From positions 4,092,001 through 4,156,000 of the forward strand of contig JASGHP010000001.1 of assembly GCA_047602295.1 (NCBI GenBank): 64,000 bases of DNA, written 5' to 3'. Shown in pieces: positions 53,649-62,551 of the stretch. Numbering within the stretch: position 1 is the first letter of the stretch; each line of letters starts with the position of its first letter. The notes beneath the pieces were generated by a model. That model did no database searches. It saw only the letters and a list, made by a program, of their open reading frames with translations, and was not told where the DNA came from. The stretch is from JACMLD01 sp047602295. Lineage in GTDB: Bacteria > Bacteroidota > Bacteroidia > Chitinophagales > Chitinophagaceae. The translations under genes were made by a program, and so were the position numbers.

Positions 53649-53787
53649 AATAAAATACACCTCAGAGGGTCCGTGGTTTATAAGTTGTTAAGTATGCAAA
53701 TATCTGCCAAAAAGGGTTAGTGAAATCAGAAAATTTACCGGCTGTCTTTCTGCTTGTCTGTGAGGCAACCGTGACTGATTAGCGGGT

Positions 53788-54954
53788 TTACAGGTGTATG
53801 AGCGAGGCGGCAAAACTGCGTGCTTCGCCATCTGTTTCAAAATATTGCTCCAGTGTGGGGGTTTGTATAAAAGGAATCTTCTGCATGGTTTTCTCAATCA
53901 AATCGGTCATGTCCAGGAAGCCAAGCCTGTTTTTTAAGAATGCGTACACAGCAATCTCATTGGCTGCATTTAAGATACAGGGCAGGTTGCCGCCTTTTTG
54001 CAGGGCTTCAATTGCCAACGAAAGGTTGCGGAAAGTCTTTATGTCGGGTTCTTCAAACGTTAGGTTGTTGGGCTTTTTAAAATCGTACCGCGGAAAACTG
54101 TTGGGTATGCGGTGCGGGAAAGCAAGTGCGTACTGTATAGGCAATTTCATGTCTGGCAAACCCATTTGAGATTTGATGCTGCCGTCTTCAAACATTACCA
54201 TGCTGTGGATAATGCTTTGCGGATGCACTACCACCTGCACCTGTTCCGGTTTCAGGTTGAAGAGCCATTTGGCTTCAATCATCTCCAGCCCTTTGTTCAT
54301 TAGCGTGGCAGAGTCTATGGTAATTTTGGCGCCCATTGCCCAGTTGGGATGCTGCAGCGCATGATCTCTTTTTACATTCACCAAAAAGTTTGGCTTCTTA
54401 CCCAGGAAAGGACCACCGGATGCAGTAAGAATGATTTTTTCTATACGGTTTCTTGTTTCACCCACCATGCATTGAAAAATGGCGGAATGCTCGCTGTCTA
54501 CCGGTATTATGGGAACACGTTTTTCTACGGCACGTGCCATTACAATATCGCCCGCCACCACCAGTGTTTCTTTATTGGCCAGTGCTACCATTTTGCCATT
54601 GTCTATGGCTTTTAAAGTGGGTTTTAAACCAGCAAAGCCTACAATACCGGCCAGCATTAAATCATAACAATCCATGGAAGCTACTTCTTCCAATGCTTTA
54701 TCACCAGTAAAAACTTTGGTATAAGTGCCGGCTAATGCTTCTTTTACTTTATTGTATTTTCTTTCATCGCCAATAACAACAATGTTGGGGTTGAATTCCA
54801 GCGCCTGCTTAATAAGCAGTTCGTCGTTGCTTTGGGCAGTAAGAATTTCGGCGGAAAATAAATGACTGTTGGCAGCAATAACGCTTAATGCCTGTGTACC
54901 TATAGAGCCAGTAGAGCCAAATAAAGCAATTCGTTTTTTGATTGGTTCAGCCAT
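53788..54954 (-). CDS. dxr: 1-deoxy-D-xylulose 5-phosphate reductoisomerase
   Basis: 388-aa NADPH enzyme of the MEP pathway converting 1-deoxy-D-xylulose 5-phosphate to 2-C-methyl-D-erythritol 4-phosphate. Seen: NADPH motif GSTGSIGTQAL (12-22), 'LANKETLVVAG', 'DSEHSAIFQC' (metal ligand Asp/Glu), 'ASGGPF' and 'MNKGLEMIEA', all intact. Length is usual. It is followed by rseP and preceded by argH on the same strand. Confidence 0.95.
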   Translation of the reverse strand: MAEPIKKRIALFGSTGSIGTQALSVIAANSHLFSAEILTAQSNDELLIKQALEFNPNIVVIGDERKYNKVKEALAGTYTKVFTGDKALEEVASMDCYDLMLAGIVGFAGLKPTLKAIDNGKMVALANKETLVVAGDIVMARAVEKRVPIIPVDSEHSAIFQCMVGETRNRIEKIILTASGGPFLGKKPNFLVNVKRDHALQHPNWAMGAKITIDSATLMNKGLEMIEAKWLFNLKPEQVQVVVHPQSIIHSMVMFEDGSIKSQMGLPDMKLPIQYALAFPHRIPNSFPRYDFKKPNNLTFEEPDIKTFRNLSLAIEALQKGGNLPCILNAANEIAVYAFLKNRLGFLDMTDLIEKTMQKIPFIQTPTLEQYFETDGEARSFAASLIHL

Positions 54955-55032
54955 GCGTGGTTAGTTCGTTTTTGCGGAACAGAAAGGCTTTCACATAATA
55001 CTGTTTTCCTTCCTGATGCCTGAAACGGCAAT

Positions 55033-56406
55033 TTATGATAATAATTGCTCCAACGCACTTTTGGTTTTGCTAAAATTAAATCCCTCTACAGCCTGCTGCA
55101 TCATTTTAGTTATTTCCGTAGTGCAGAGGTTTCCAATAGAGCCCTCATGTGTATGTTGCACTTTTGTATCATACGTAAAATTGCCCGCTTCTATATCTAA
55201 CCCAACTTTTTTATAGGCATCCCTGAAAGGAAGGCCCTGCAATACCAGTTTGTTTACTTCTTCCACACTAAACAGGTATTTGTATTTCTCGTCTTGCAGA
55301 ATGTCTTTCTTTACTTCGATATTGCTTAGCATTAACCCGGCCATTTCAATGCAATCCTTCAATGTTTTAAGTGCCGGGAAGAGATGCTCTTTCAGCAATT
55401 GCAAATCGCGGTGATAGCCGGAAGGCAGGTTGGTCGTCATCATAATAATCTCGTTCGGCAATGCCTTGATGCGGTTGCAATGAGAACGGATCAATTCAAA
55501 CACATCCGGATTTTTCTTGTGCGGCATGATGCTGCTGCCGGTAGTAAGCTGCGGCGGAAAGCTAACGAAGCCAAAGTTCTGGTTGAGGAATAAACAGGCA
55601 TCCATAGACAGCCTGCTTAGTGTATCGGCCACATTGGCCATTGCCATAGCCACTACCCTTTCTGCTTTGCCACGGCCCATTTGCGCATACACCACATTGT
55701 AGTTAAGGTTATCAAAACCCAGCAACTGCGTGGTAAGTGTTCTGTTAATAGGGAAAGAAGAACCATAACCCGCAGCAGAACCCAAAGGGTTTTTATTTAC
55801 CACCTGGTAAGCTGCCTGCAATGTGGTTACATCGTCTACCAGGCTTTCTGCGTAAGCGCCAAACCACAAGCCAAAAGAAGAAGGCATGGCCAGTTGCAGG
55901 TGTGTATAGCCTGGCAACAAATCGCTTTTATATTTTTCGCTTTGCGTTTGCAGCAATTCAAAAAACAGCTGAATGGCCTGTACCAGTTCCTGCAATTCGT
56001 TTCTTAAAAACAATTTTACATCTACCAATACCTGGTCGTTGCGGCTGCGTGCACTGTGAATCTTTTTTCCAATATCGCCCAGCTTTTCTGTCAGCAAGAG
56101 CTCTACCTGCGAGTGAATATCTTCTACATTATCTGCCAGTGCAAACTTGCCGGCTTTTATTTGTTTGTAGATATCTTTTAGTGCTGCATGCAATTGCGTT
56201 GTTTCATCTTTGGTAAGCAAGCCAATTGTTTCCAGCATTTGTGTATGTGCCAGCGAACCCAATACATCAAATGAAGCCAGGTAGAGATCCATCTCACGGT
56301 CGTTGCCCACAGTAAAGTTTTCTACTTCTTTCAGCGATTCAATATTTTTTTGCCAGAGCTTACCCCCGACCCCTGAAGGGGAGCTAGGTATATTTTTATT
56401 TGACAT
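55033..56406 (-). CDS. argH: argininosuccinate lyase with repeat-derived N-terminus
   Basis: 457-aa enzyme splitting argininosuccinate to arginine and fumarate, the last arginine step. Signature TTGSSIMPHKKNPD, plus 'HTQMLETIGLLT' and 'SARSRNDQV', intact. The first 15 residues (MSNKNIPSSPSGVGG) are not family sequence: they are encoded by a GC palindrome (GCTCCCCTTCAGGGGTCGG) fused in frame just before KLWQKN, where homologues normally begin. No other Met occurs before the conserved core, so the repeat-adjacent ATG is likely used. Last gene of the arginine cluster. Confidence 0.93.
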   Translation of the reverse strand: MSNKNIPSSPSGVGGKLWQKNIESLKEVENFTVGNDREMDLYLASFDVLGSLAHTQMLETIGLLTKDETTQLHAALKDIYKQIKAGKFALADNVEDIHSQVELLLTEKLGDIGKKIHSARSRNDQVLVDVKLFLRNELQELVQAIQLFFELLQTQSEKYKSDLLPGYTHLQLAMPSSFGLWFGAYAESLVDDVTTLQAAYQVVNKNPLGSAAGYGSSFPINRTLTTQLLGFDNLNYNVVYAQMGRGKAERVVAMAMANVADTLSRLSMDACLFLNQNFGFVSFPPQLTTGSSIMPHKKNPDVFELIRSHCNRIKALPNEIIMMTTNLPSGYHRDLQLLKEHLFPALKTLKDCIEMAGLMLSNIEVKKDILQDEKYKYLFSVEEVNKLVLQGLPFRDAYKKVGLDIEAGNFTYDTKVQHTHEGSIGNLCTTEITKMMQQAVEGFNFSKTKSALEQLLS

Positions 56407-56488
56407 TTTGGTTGCTATTTAGGCTCATCTTATAAATAAAATTGTTAGTTATATCCTACTTCCTTTATTCTCCCTTTAGGGTTGGGGT

Positions 56489-57559
56489 TTACAGTATGTG
56501 TTCTAATAATTTGATATAAGTTTCTATGCCGTTCTTTATCTCGTCAAGATAAATAAATTCATCTGCAGTATGACTGCGTGCACTATCGCCAGGCCCCATC
56601 TTCAATGCAGAAAATGGCATCAATGCTTTATCAGAAGTAGTGGGCGAACCATAATAGCCTTTACCCATGCTAATGCCGGCTTTTACCAATGGATGATCCA
56701 ATGGAATAGAAGTAGACTTCATACGCGTTGTGCGTGGCTTGTACTGGCTTTTCAGGTTTAGTCGCAATGCGTCCAGTATCTCATCAAAAGTATAGAGTTC
56801 ATTTACCCTTACATCAATTACATATTTGCATTGAGAAGGCACTACGTTATGCTGTTTGTTTTCTGTCTCAATGATTGTCACTGTCATTCTTGATTCACCC
56901 AGCAAATCACTCACTTTATCAAAACGATAATTTCTTATCCAGTTAATATCATCTACTGCTTTGTACAATGCATTCTCACCTTCATTGCGTGCCGCGTGAC
57001 CAGAGCGACCAGGCGCAACACAATCAATCACCATTAATCCACGCTCTGCAACTGCCATTTCCAATTTGGTGGGTTCTCCCACAATGCCGAAATCAATATT
57101 GCCCAGGTAAGGCAACACCAGTTCAATGCCATTCACTCCGCTGATTTCTTCTTCTGCACTGGCAGCAAATACTACGTTGTGATTAATATCTTTCTGATTA
57201 TAATAGTATAGAAAGGTAGCCATCAGGCTTACCAGGCAACCGCCTGCATCATTGCTGCCAAGACCGAAAAGTTTATCGTCTTTTACAATTGGCGTGAAAG
57301 GATCCATGGTATAACCCTTATTTGGCTTTACTGTATCGTGATGAGAATTGAGAAGAACAGACGGTTTGCTGGGATCGTAATAGGCATTCTTAGCATAAAT
57401 ATTATTGCCTACCCTTTTATTTTCTATGCCATTGTCATCTAAAAAACGGGTAATGAGTTCGGCTGTATCGTTTTCTTCTTTCGAGAAAGAAGGTGTGCTA
57501 ATAAGTTGTTTCAGTAAAACAACTGCTTTATCAAAAAGCAAATCTGTTGAGTGGCTCAT
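56489..57559 (-). CDS. argE: M20-type acyl-ornithine/citrulline deacylase
   Basis: 356-aa zinc metallohydrolase of the ArgE/DapE family. Seen: 'NSHHDTVKPN' (metal-ligand His and Asp), 'GSNDAGGCLVS', 'AAEEEISG' (catalytic Glu), and 'GHAARNEGENALYKA' dimerisation domain. In this cluster it should remove the N-acetyl or N-succinyl group from the citrulline intermediate, since argF' acts on acyl-ornithine (established for Bacteroidota). A short GC palindrome (CCCTTTAGGGTTGGGG) lies just after the stop (56468-56483). Confidence 0.88.
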   Translation of the reverse strand: MSHSTDLLFDKAVVLLKQLISTPSFSKEENDTAELITRFLDDNGIENKRVGNNIYAKNAYYDPSKPSVLLNSHHDTVKPNKGYTMDPFTPIVKDDKLFGLGSNDAGGCLVSLMATFLYYYNQKDINHNVVFAASAEEEISGVNGIELVLPYLGNIDFGIVGEPTKLEMAVAERGLMVIDCVAPGRSGHAARNEGENALYKAVDDINWIRNYRFDKVSDLLGESRMTVTIIETENKQHNVVPSQCKYVIDVRVNELYTFDEILDALRLNLKSQYKPRTTRMKSTSIPLDHPLVKAGISMGKGYYGSPTTSDKALMPFSALKMGPGDSARSHTADEFIYLDEIKNGIETYIKLLEHIL

Positions 57560-57727
57560 GAGAGATATTTAGTACTTAAATAGTATTTAGACAAAGCAAA
57601 TGTTGATTGTTTTTTTGGGTCGGCATTTAAGCTATGGGCGACATTTGTTGCGACGCTCCGTTCATCTTTTGGTTCTTTGTAGAGCTTCAGTCTCCTCAGC
57701 AGTTTCCAAGTCAATTCTTCACAATGT

Positions 57728-58609
57728 TTATTTAATTAAAGTTCCTGCTGTGTCACTGGTCACATTGCGCAATAAATCTTTTGCATCTCCTATCATCACT
57801 TCTTTTACACCTTTATCAATAGCTGCAAACGCATTGTCTATCTTGGGCAATATACCGTCGAATAATTTATTGCCATCTTTTAGTGTCTTGTAAACATCTT
57901 TTGTAATCAGGCGAATTACCGAATTGTCGTCTGCTACATTTTCCAGCACGCCTTTCTTTTCAAAACAATAAATCAAACGCACATCATACAATCCGGAAAG
58001 TGCAATTGCCAGCGAAGACGCAATGGTATCTGCATTTGTATTCAACACCTGCCCTTTGCCATCGTGTGTAAGCGGTGCAAATACGGGCAGCAAGCCATTA
58101 TCCAGCAACAATTGCAAGCTGCTAATGCCTTTACTCAAATCACTTACATCTCCCACAAATCCATAATCAATTTCTTTTACCGGTCTTTTTACTGCGGGAA
58201 TGATATTGGCATCAGCGCCTGTTAATCCAATTGCATTGCAATTTCTTGCCTGCAATTGCGCTACTATTTTTTTATTCACCAAACCGCCATACACCATCGT
58301 TACCAGGTCTATGGTATCAGCATCTGTAATGCGGCGGCCATTTACATAATTAGGTGCAATGCCTAACTGCTCTCCTATCTTGGTAGCAATCTTACCACCA
58401 CCATGCACCAGCAGGCATTTGCCTTTTATTTTGGCTATATCGTCCAGGAAGGCAGCAAGGTTCTTTTCATCATCAATTACATTGCCGCCAATCTTTATAA
58501 TAAAGAGTTTATCACCCCCAACCCCTAAAGGGGAGAAAGGTGATTGCGTAATTATGTTAGTAATGTCATTCAATACAGTCAATTTTATGGATAGCAATTC
58601 TAAAAACAT
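57728..58609 (-). CDS. argB: acetylglutamate kinase (or succinyl analog) with repeat-derived N-terminus
   Basis: 293-aa amino-acid kinase for the second arginine step. Seen: 'FIIKIGGNVIDDE', 'LLVHGGGKIATK', 'GLTGADANII', 'NTNADTIASSLA' and a final Lys-rich C-terminus. The N-terminus (about 1-33) is not family sequence: it contains SPFSPLGVGG, encoded by the same GC palindrome class seen in argH (CCCCAACCCCTAAAGGGGAG), fused before KLFIIKIGG. No ATG lies between this and the core, so the extended start is likely. Translation seems to begin in the preceding spacer. Starts 36 bases after the argF' stop. Confidence 0.92.
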   Translation of the reverse strand: MFLELLSIKLTVLNDITNIITQSPFSPLGVGGDKLFIIKIGGNVIDDEKNLAAFLDDIAKIKGKCLLVHGGGKIATKIGEQLGIAPNYVNGRRITDADTIDLVTMVYGGLVNKKIVAQLQARNCNAIGLTGADANIIPAVKRPVKEIDYGFVGDVSDLSKGISSLQLLLDNGLLPVFAPLTHDGKGQVLNTNADTIASSLAIALSGLYDVRLIYCFEKKGVLENVADDNSVIRLITKDVYKTLKDGNKLFDGILPKIDNAFAAIDKGVKEVMIGDAKDLLRNVTSDTAGTLIK

Positions 58610-58645
58610 GTCAACCTCCTTTACCCCCCTTCAGGGATTGGGGGT

Positions 58646-59623
58646 TTAGCGGGGGCTCAAGGTGCCTAGTATTTCACTCAGCACCGCTTGTGCAGCCCAA
58701 ACACGGTTTGCAGCTTCCTGCGTTACGATGCTATTAGGCCCATCAAGTATTTCATCGCTCAGTTCTACATTTCTTCTTACAGGAAGACAGTGCATTACTT
58801 TGGCGTTATTGGTCAGTTTTAATTTTTCATTGGTCAGCATCCAAACCGGATCATTGCAATAGATTCTTCCGTAATCATTAAATGTGCTCCAGTTTTTTAC
58901 ATACACAAAATCTGCATCCTTCAATGCTTCATCCTGGTTGTGCGTAATGGTAGCGCCTTTTGTAAAACTTTCATCCAGCTCATAATCTTCCGGGTGCGTA
59001 ATTACAAAATCAGCTTCGCCCCAAGCTGTAATCCATTGCGAAAAACTATTGGCCACACACTGCGGCAATGGCTTTACGTGCGGCGCCCAGGTAAGTACAA
59101 TCTTAGGTTTCTTACCACCCTTGTCTATTGGCGCACCCAATGTTTCAGTAATGGTAATAATATCTGTAAGGCTCTGCAATGGATGCAGTGTTGCACTTTC
59201 CAGGCTTACTACCGGTATACCGGCATATTTTATAAACTGTTTTATATACAACTCGCTGTAATCATCGTCGCGGTTTTTAAGCGATGGAAATGTACGGATG
59301 CAAAGAATATCAAAATACTTTCCCAGTATAGGTGCTGCATCTTTTACGTGCTCTACTGTATTGCCGCTCATGATGGCTTCTTCTTCAAACTCCAATGCCC
59401 AGCCGTCTTGCCCAACGTTAAAGACAATCGTTTCCATGCCCAGGTTGTTCGCAGCTACCTGTGTGCTTAAACGGGTGCGCATACTGGGATTCAGGAATAA
59501 TAAGCCAATGCGTTTGTTTACACCAAGGCCTTTATCTTTAAAAGGATTGGCCTTATATGAAAGCGCCTTTTGCACCATCGCGTTGATGTCGGGCACATCA
59601 TGAACAGAAATAAATTGTTTCAA
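58646..59623 (-). CDS. argF': N-acyl-L-ornithine carbamoyltransferase (acetyl or succinyl type)
   Basis: 325-aa transcarbamylase of the Bacteroidota type acting on N-acyl-ornithine, not ornithine. Seen: carbamoyl-phosphate motif SMRTR (47-51), 'VMHCLPVRRN', and 'LHPLQSLTDIITI'. At the known specificity position (P90 in the Bacteroides fragilis succinyl enzyme, E92 in Xanthomonas acetyl enzyme) this protein has Val90 in NTVEHV; published mutants suggest non-Glu residues here favour the succinyl substrate, but that needs alignment. The last residues LSPR and the stop come from the palindrome (AGCCCCCGCTAAACCCCC). Confidence 0.93.
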   Translation of the reverse strand: MKQFISVHDVPDINAMVQKALSYKANPFKDKGLGVNKRIGLLFLNPSMRTRLSTQVAANNLGMETIVFNVGQDGWALEFEEEAIMSGNTVEHVKDAAPILGKYFDILCIRTFPSLKNRDDDYSELYIKQFIKYAGIPVVSLESATLHPLQSLTDIITITETLGAPIDKGGKKPKIVLTWAPHVKPLPQCVANSFSQWITAWGEADFVITHPEDYELDESFTKGATITHNQDEALKDADFVYVKNWSTFNDYGRIYCNDPVWMLTNEKLKLTNNAKVMHCLPVRRNVELSDEILDGPNSIVTQEAANRVWAAQAVLSEILGTLSPR

Positions 59624-59759
59624 GGTTGTTAGGTTTTTTATACTGAATCGGAGGTCGGATGTCAGAGATCAGGAATCAGATGCCAGAAGTCAGATGTCCG
59701 AAGGGTGGCTTGTGTAATAAGCTTCTTCTTACTTCAGACCTCCGACATCGGGCTTCGTA
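59624..59759. repeat. GGAGGTC word-repeat hairpin in the arginine cluster
   Basis: Left arm GGAGGTCGGATGTCAGAG, right arm CTTCAGACCTCCGACATC, with AAGTCAG words between. Spacer of the argD-argF' junction. Confidence 0.6.
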
Positions 59760-60923
59760 CTAAGATGTTGCTACTGAGCTCTGGCTTTTTATCTCTTCAA
59801 TTGCTTCTTGCAATGCATCCAGGAACTCATCTGTTTGTTTTTTATTGATAGCTAATGAAGGCAACAACCTGATCACATTAGGTTTTGCTTCACCGGTGAA
59901 CACATTGAAATCGTACAATAGTTTCTTGCGCAGATCTTTTAGTTCGGCAGGCACTTCAAATCCAATCATTAAGCCTTTACCACGTATATTCTTGATGCCA
60001 TCAATTGCTTTCAGCCTGTTTTTGATATACATGCCACGCTGTTTGGCCATTTCAATAAGATTCTCTTCTTCTATTACTTCCAATACCGCCAGTGCGGCTG
60101 CACATGCCAGTTGGTTGCCGCCAAAAGTAGTACCCAGCATACCATGCTTAGGCGCAATATGCGGCGCAATTAAAATACCTGCTACGGGGAAGCCGTTGCC
60201 CATGCCTTTTGCCATGGTATAGATATCTGCATTTACACCGGCATAGTCGTGCGAGAAGAATTTACCACTTCTTCCGTAACCGCATTGTACGCTATCCGCT
60301 ACATATACAGCACCGTGTTGATCGCACAATGAGCGTATTAATTGCAGGAATGATTCGTCTGCTACATTAATACCACCTACGCCTTGTATGCCTTCTATTA
60401 TTACTGCTGCAATTTCTTTTCCTTCTTTTGCAAAAATCTTTTCCAGCGCGGCTGCATCATTGAAAGGACAGAAGATCACATTCTCTGTTTCATTGATTGG
60501 CGCTACAATAGCAGGATTATCTGTAACTGCTACTGCCAGCGAAGTACGTCCGTGAAAAGATTTGCTAAACGCCACAACTTTTTTTCTGCCGGTATGAAAA
60601 GAAGCCAGCTTCAATGCATTTTCTGTTGCTTCTGCTCCACTGTTGATTAAAAACAAATGGTAATCTTCTTTACCACTCACTTTACCCAACTTATCTGCCA
60701 GTTCTTTTTGCAGGGGAATATGTACAGAGTTAGAATAGAATGCAATCTTATTCAATTGATCCTCTATTCGCTTTACCCAATGAGGATGAGTATGTCCAAT
60801 ACTAATGACAGCATGACCGCCATACATATCAAGATACTGCACGCCATTTTCGTCCCAAACATAAGAGCCCTGGGCTTTTGTAATGGTAATGTCGTTAAGG
60901 GGATACACATCGAATAATTTCAT
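59760..60923 (-). CDS. argD: acyl-ornithine aminotransferase
   Basis: 387-aa class-III PLP-dependent transaminase converting N-acyl-glutamate semialdehyde to N-acyl-ornithine. Seen: 'YLDMYGGHAVISIGHTHP', 'LFLINSGAEATENALKLA', 'SFHGRTSLAVAVT', the Asp of 'VADSVQCGYGRSG', and PLP-Lys in 'YTMAKGMGNGFPVAGILI'. Length normal. In the same cluster as argC and argF'. Substrate acetyl- or succinyl-ornithine not decided. Confidence 0.93.
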   Translation of the reverse strand: MKLFDVYPLNDITITKAQGSYVWDENGVQYLDMYGGHAVISIGHTHPHWVKRIEDQLNKIAFYSNSVHIPLQKELADKLGKVSGKEDYHLFLINSGAEATENALKLASFHTGRKKVVAFSKSFHGRTSLAVAVTDNPAIVAPINETENVIFCPFNDAAALEKIFAKEGKEIAAVIIEGIQGVGGINVADESFLQLIRSLCDQHGAVYVADSVQCGYGRSGKFFSHDYAGVNADIYTMAKGMGNGFPVAGILIAPHIAPKHGMLGTTFGGNQLACAAALAVLEVIEEENLIEMAKQRGMYIKNRLKAIDGIKNIRGKGLMIGFEVPAELKDLRKKLLYDFNVFTGEAKPNVIRLLPSLAINKKQTDEFLDALQEAIEEIKSQSSVATS

Positions 60924-60990
60924 AATTTCAAAATTAAATGCTAAATACTAATGAGGTAAAAGGTATAGGGTTTAAGGTTTAAGGCCTTTA

Positions 60991-61353
60991 CTATTTTTCA
61001 CCACGTAAAAATTTTAAAAAGGAAATGAGCATCGCCCTCACTTCATTAATTAGCTTATTTATGCTTTCATATTCTTGTTGCGTAATATATTTCAACTCTA
61101 CTGCTGAAAAACAACAATAATCTGTCTCATTAACTGAGCCAAGAGAATTATCAAGGAAATGCGCAAAATCTTTATCCGTATATCTTCCACATCCTTCCAC
61201 GATATTTAGGGGTACAGATAGCGCAGCTCTTTTTAATTGTGAGCTTAATTCATATTTTTCATCGGGTGGAAATTTGACAGCTATATTCTTCTTAACATAC
61301 ATATATAGCTCATGGGATTTCTTCCAAACATCCAATTTTTTGTAATCTCTCAT
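60991..61353 (-). CDS. four-helix-bundle (S23/IVP) protein inside arginine cluster
   Basis: 120-aa four-helix protein: 'YKKLDVWKKSHELYMYVKKN', 'ELSSQLKRAALSVPLNIVEGCGRYTDKDFAHFLDNSLGSVNETDYCC', hallmarks RAA.SVP.NI.EG. About half-identical by eye to the protein at 51848-52201. It lies between argC and argD on the same strand with 104- and 67-base spacers, so it is likely carried in the arginine transcript. Its link to arginine synthesis is unknown. Confidence 0.88.
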   Translation of the reverse strand: MRDYKKLDVWKKSHELYMYVKKNIAVKFPPDEKYELSSQLKRAALSVPLNIVEGCGRYTDKDFAHFLDNSLGSVNETDYCCFSAVELKYITQQEYESINKLINEVRAMLISFLKFLRGEK

Positions 61354-61457
61354 AAAGGCAAGCTTAGGTTTGGGAATTAGGTTAGAATTCTTGTTAAAAA
61401 AGAAACAAGCTAAATTATAGTTTTTATTTTCTACACCTTATACCCTATACCTTACAC

Positions 61458-62460
61458 CTAAAAGTAATTCGCTTTCAATCGCAATCCCGCAGTCTCATCT
61501 AAACCAAACATAATATTCATGTTTTGCACAGCCTGCCCACTTGCACCTTTCAACAAATTATCAATGCAGCTATGTACAACCAGTTTGCTTTTACCAGCTT
61601 TTTCCAATTGAATAACACACTTGTTGTTGTTTACCACTTGCTTTAAGAAAATAGCATCTTCGCTTACTGTAGTAAATGGTTGGTCTTTGTAAAATGCTGT
61701 GTACAGATCTACCATGTCAGCAAGTCCTTTATCGCAATTAAGAGTTGAGCTAATGAATATCCCCCTGGTAAAATCGCCTCTCCAGGGAACAAAATTTATT
61801 TCAATATCACTACCCCCGGAAGAGTTAGCACCTTGCAATTGTGCCAGCGACTGACCAATTTCTCCCAGGTGCTGGTGTGTAAGTGTTTTATAGGCTTGTA
61901 TATTATTCGCTCTCCAACTAAAATGAGAAGTATTGCTTAGCGCTTGTCCGGCACCGGTAGAACCTGTAATGCCTGTTGTATATACTTCGTTTAGCATTCC
62001 AGCATTTGCAAGAGGCAATAAACCCAATTGAATGGCCGTGGCAAAACAACCAGGGTTGGCAATATTATCAGCAGACTGTATTGTTTTTTTGTTCAATTCT
62101 GGCAGCCCGTATACAAATTGCCTGCCTTCAAATAGTGCGTTTGGTGCAAGCCTAAAGTCTTGTGAAAGATTCAATAATCTTTACTTTTCTAGCAACTGGT
62201 GTTTCTTCCAGGAATCTTTTAGCAGCACCATGACCAACACAAAGGAACAATACATCAATATCGTCATGCATTTCTGCAGAGAATTTGATATCGGTTTCTC
62301 CTATTAAATCTGCATGTACTTTAGAAATATTATTGCCTGCATTGCTTTTGCTGTTTACAAAAGCTATTTCCGCATTGGGATGATTGATCAATAACCGCAA
62401 CAACTCTCCCCCGGTATAACCAGCGCCACCAATGATTCCTATTCTAAGTTTACTGCTCAT
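61458..62460 (-). pseudogene. argC: N-acetyl-gamma-glutamyl-phosphate reductase, single-base frameshift
   Basis: Encodes ArgC, which reduces N-acyl-glutamyl phosphate. The N-terminal part (62460 down to about 62171) has the cofactor motif GIIGGAGYTGGELLRL; the C-terminal part has the active-site Cys in NPGCFATAIQLGLLPL and the rest of the domain. The frames join at 62170-62172: reading GAATCTTTC gives 'KIIESFTRL' and a stop, whereas removing one A (plus-strand T) gives 'IIDLSQDFRL', exactly the family sequence. So one inserted base separates two otherwise perfect halves. Possible causes: sequencing or assembly error, true pseudogene, or programmed frameshift. Confidence is for gene identity and frameshift together. 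Confidence 0.8.
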
Positions 62461-62493
62461 TTTAAAATTCTTTTATGCAAGTCTATAGTCGTT

Positions 62494-62551
62494 AGTCATA
62501 AGTCGATAATTATTAAAATTGGTTCTGACTAAAGACTCACGACTTATGACT
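62494..62551. repeat. AGTCATAAGTCG hairpin overlapping the argG stop
   Basis: AGTCATAAGTCG (62494-62505) and its complement CGACTTATGACT (62540-62551) form a perfect 12-bp stem. The right arm overlaps the last codons of argG, so its C-terminal SHKS and stop come from the repeat. Between argG and argC. Confidence 0.7.
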
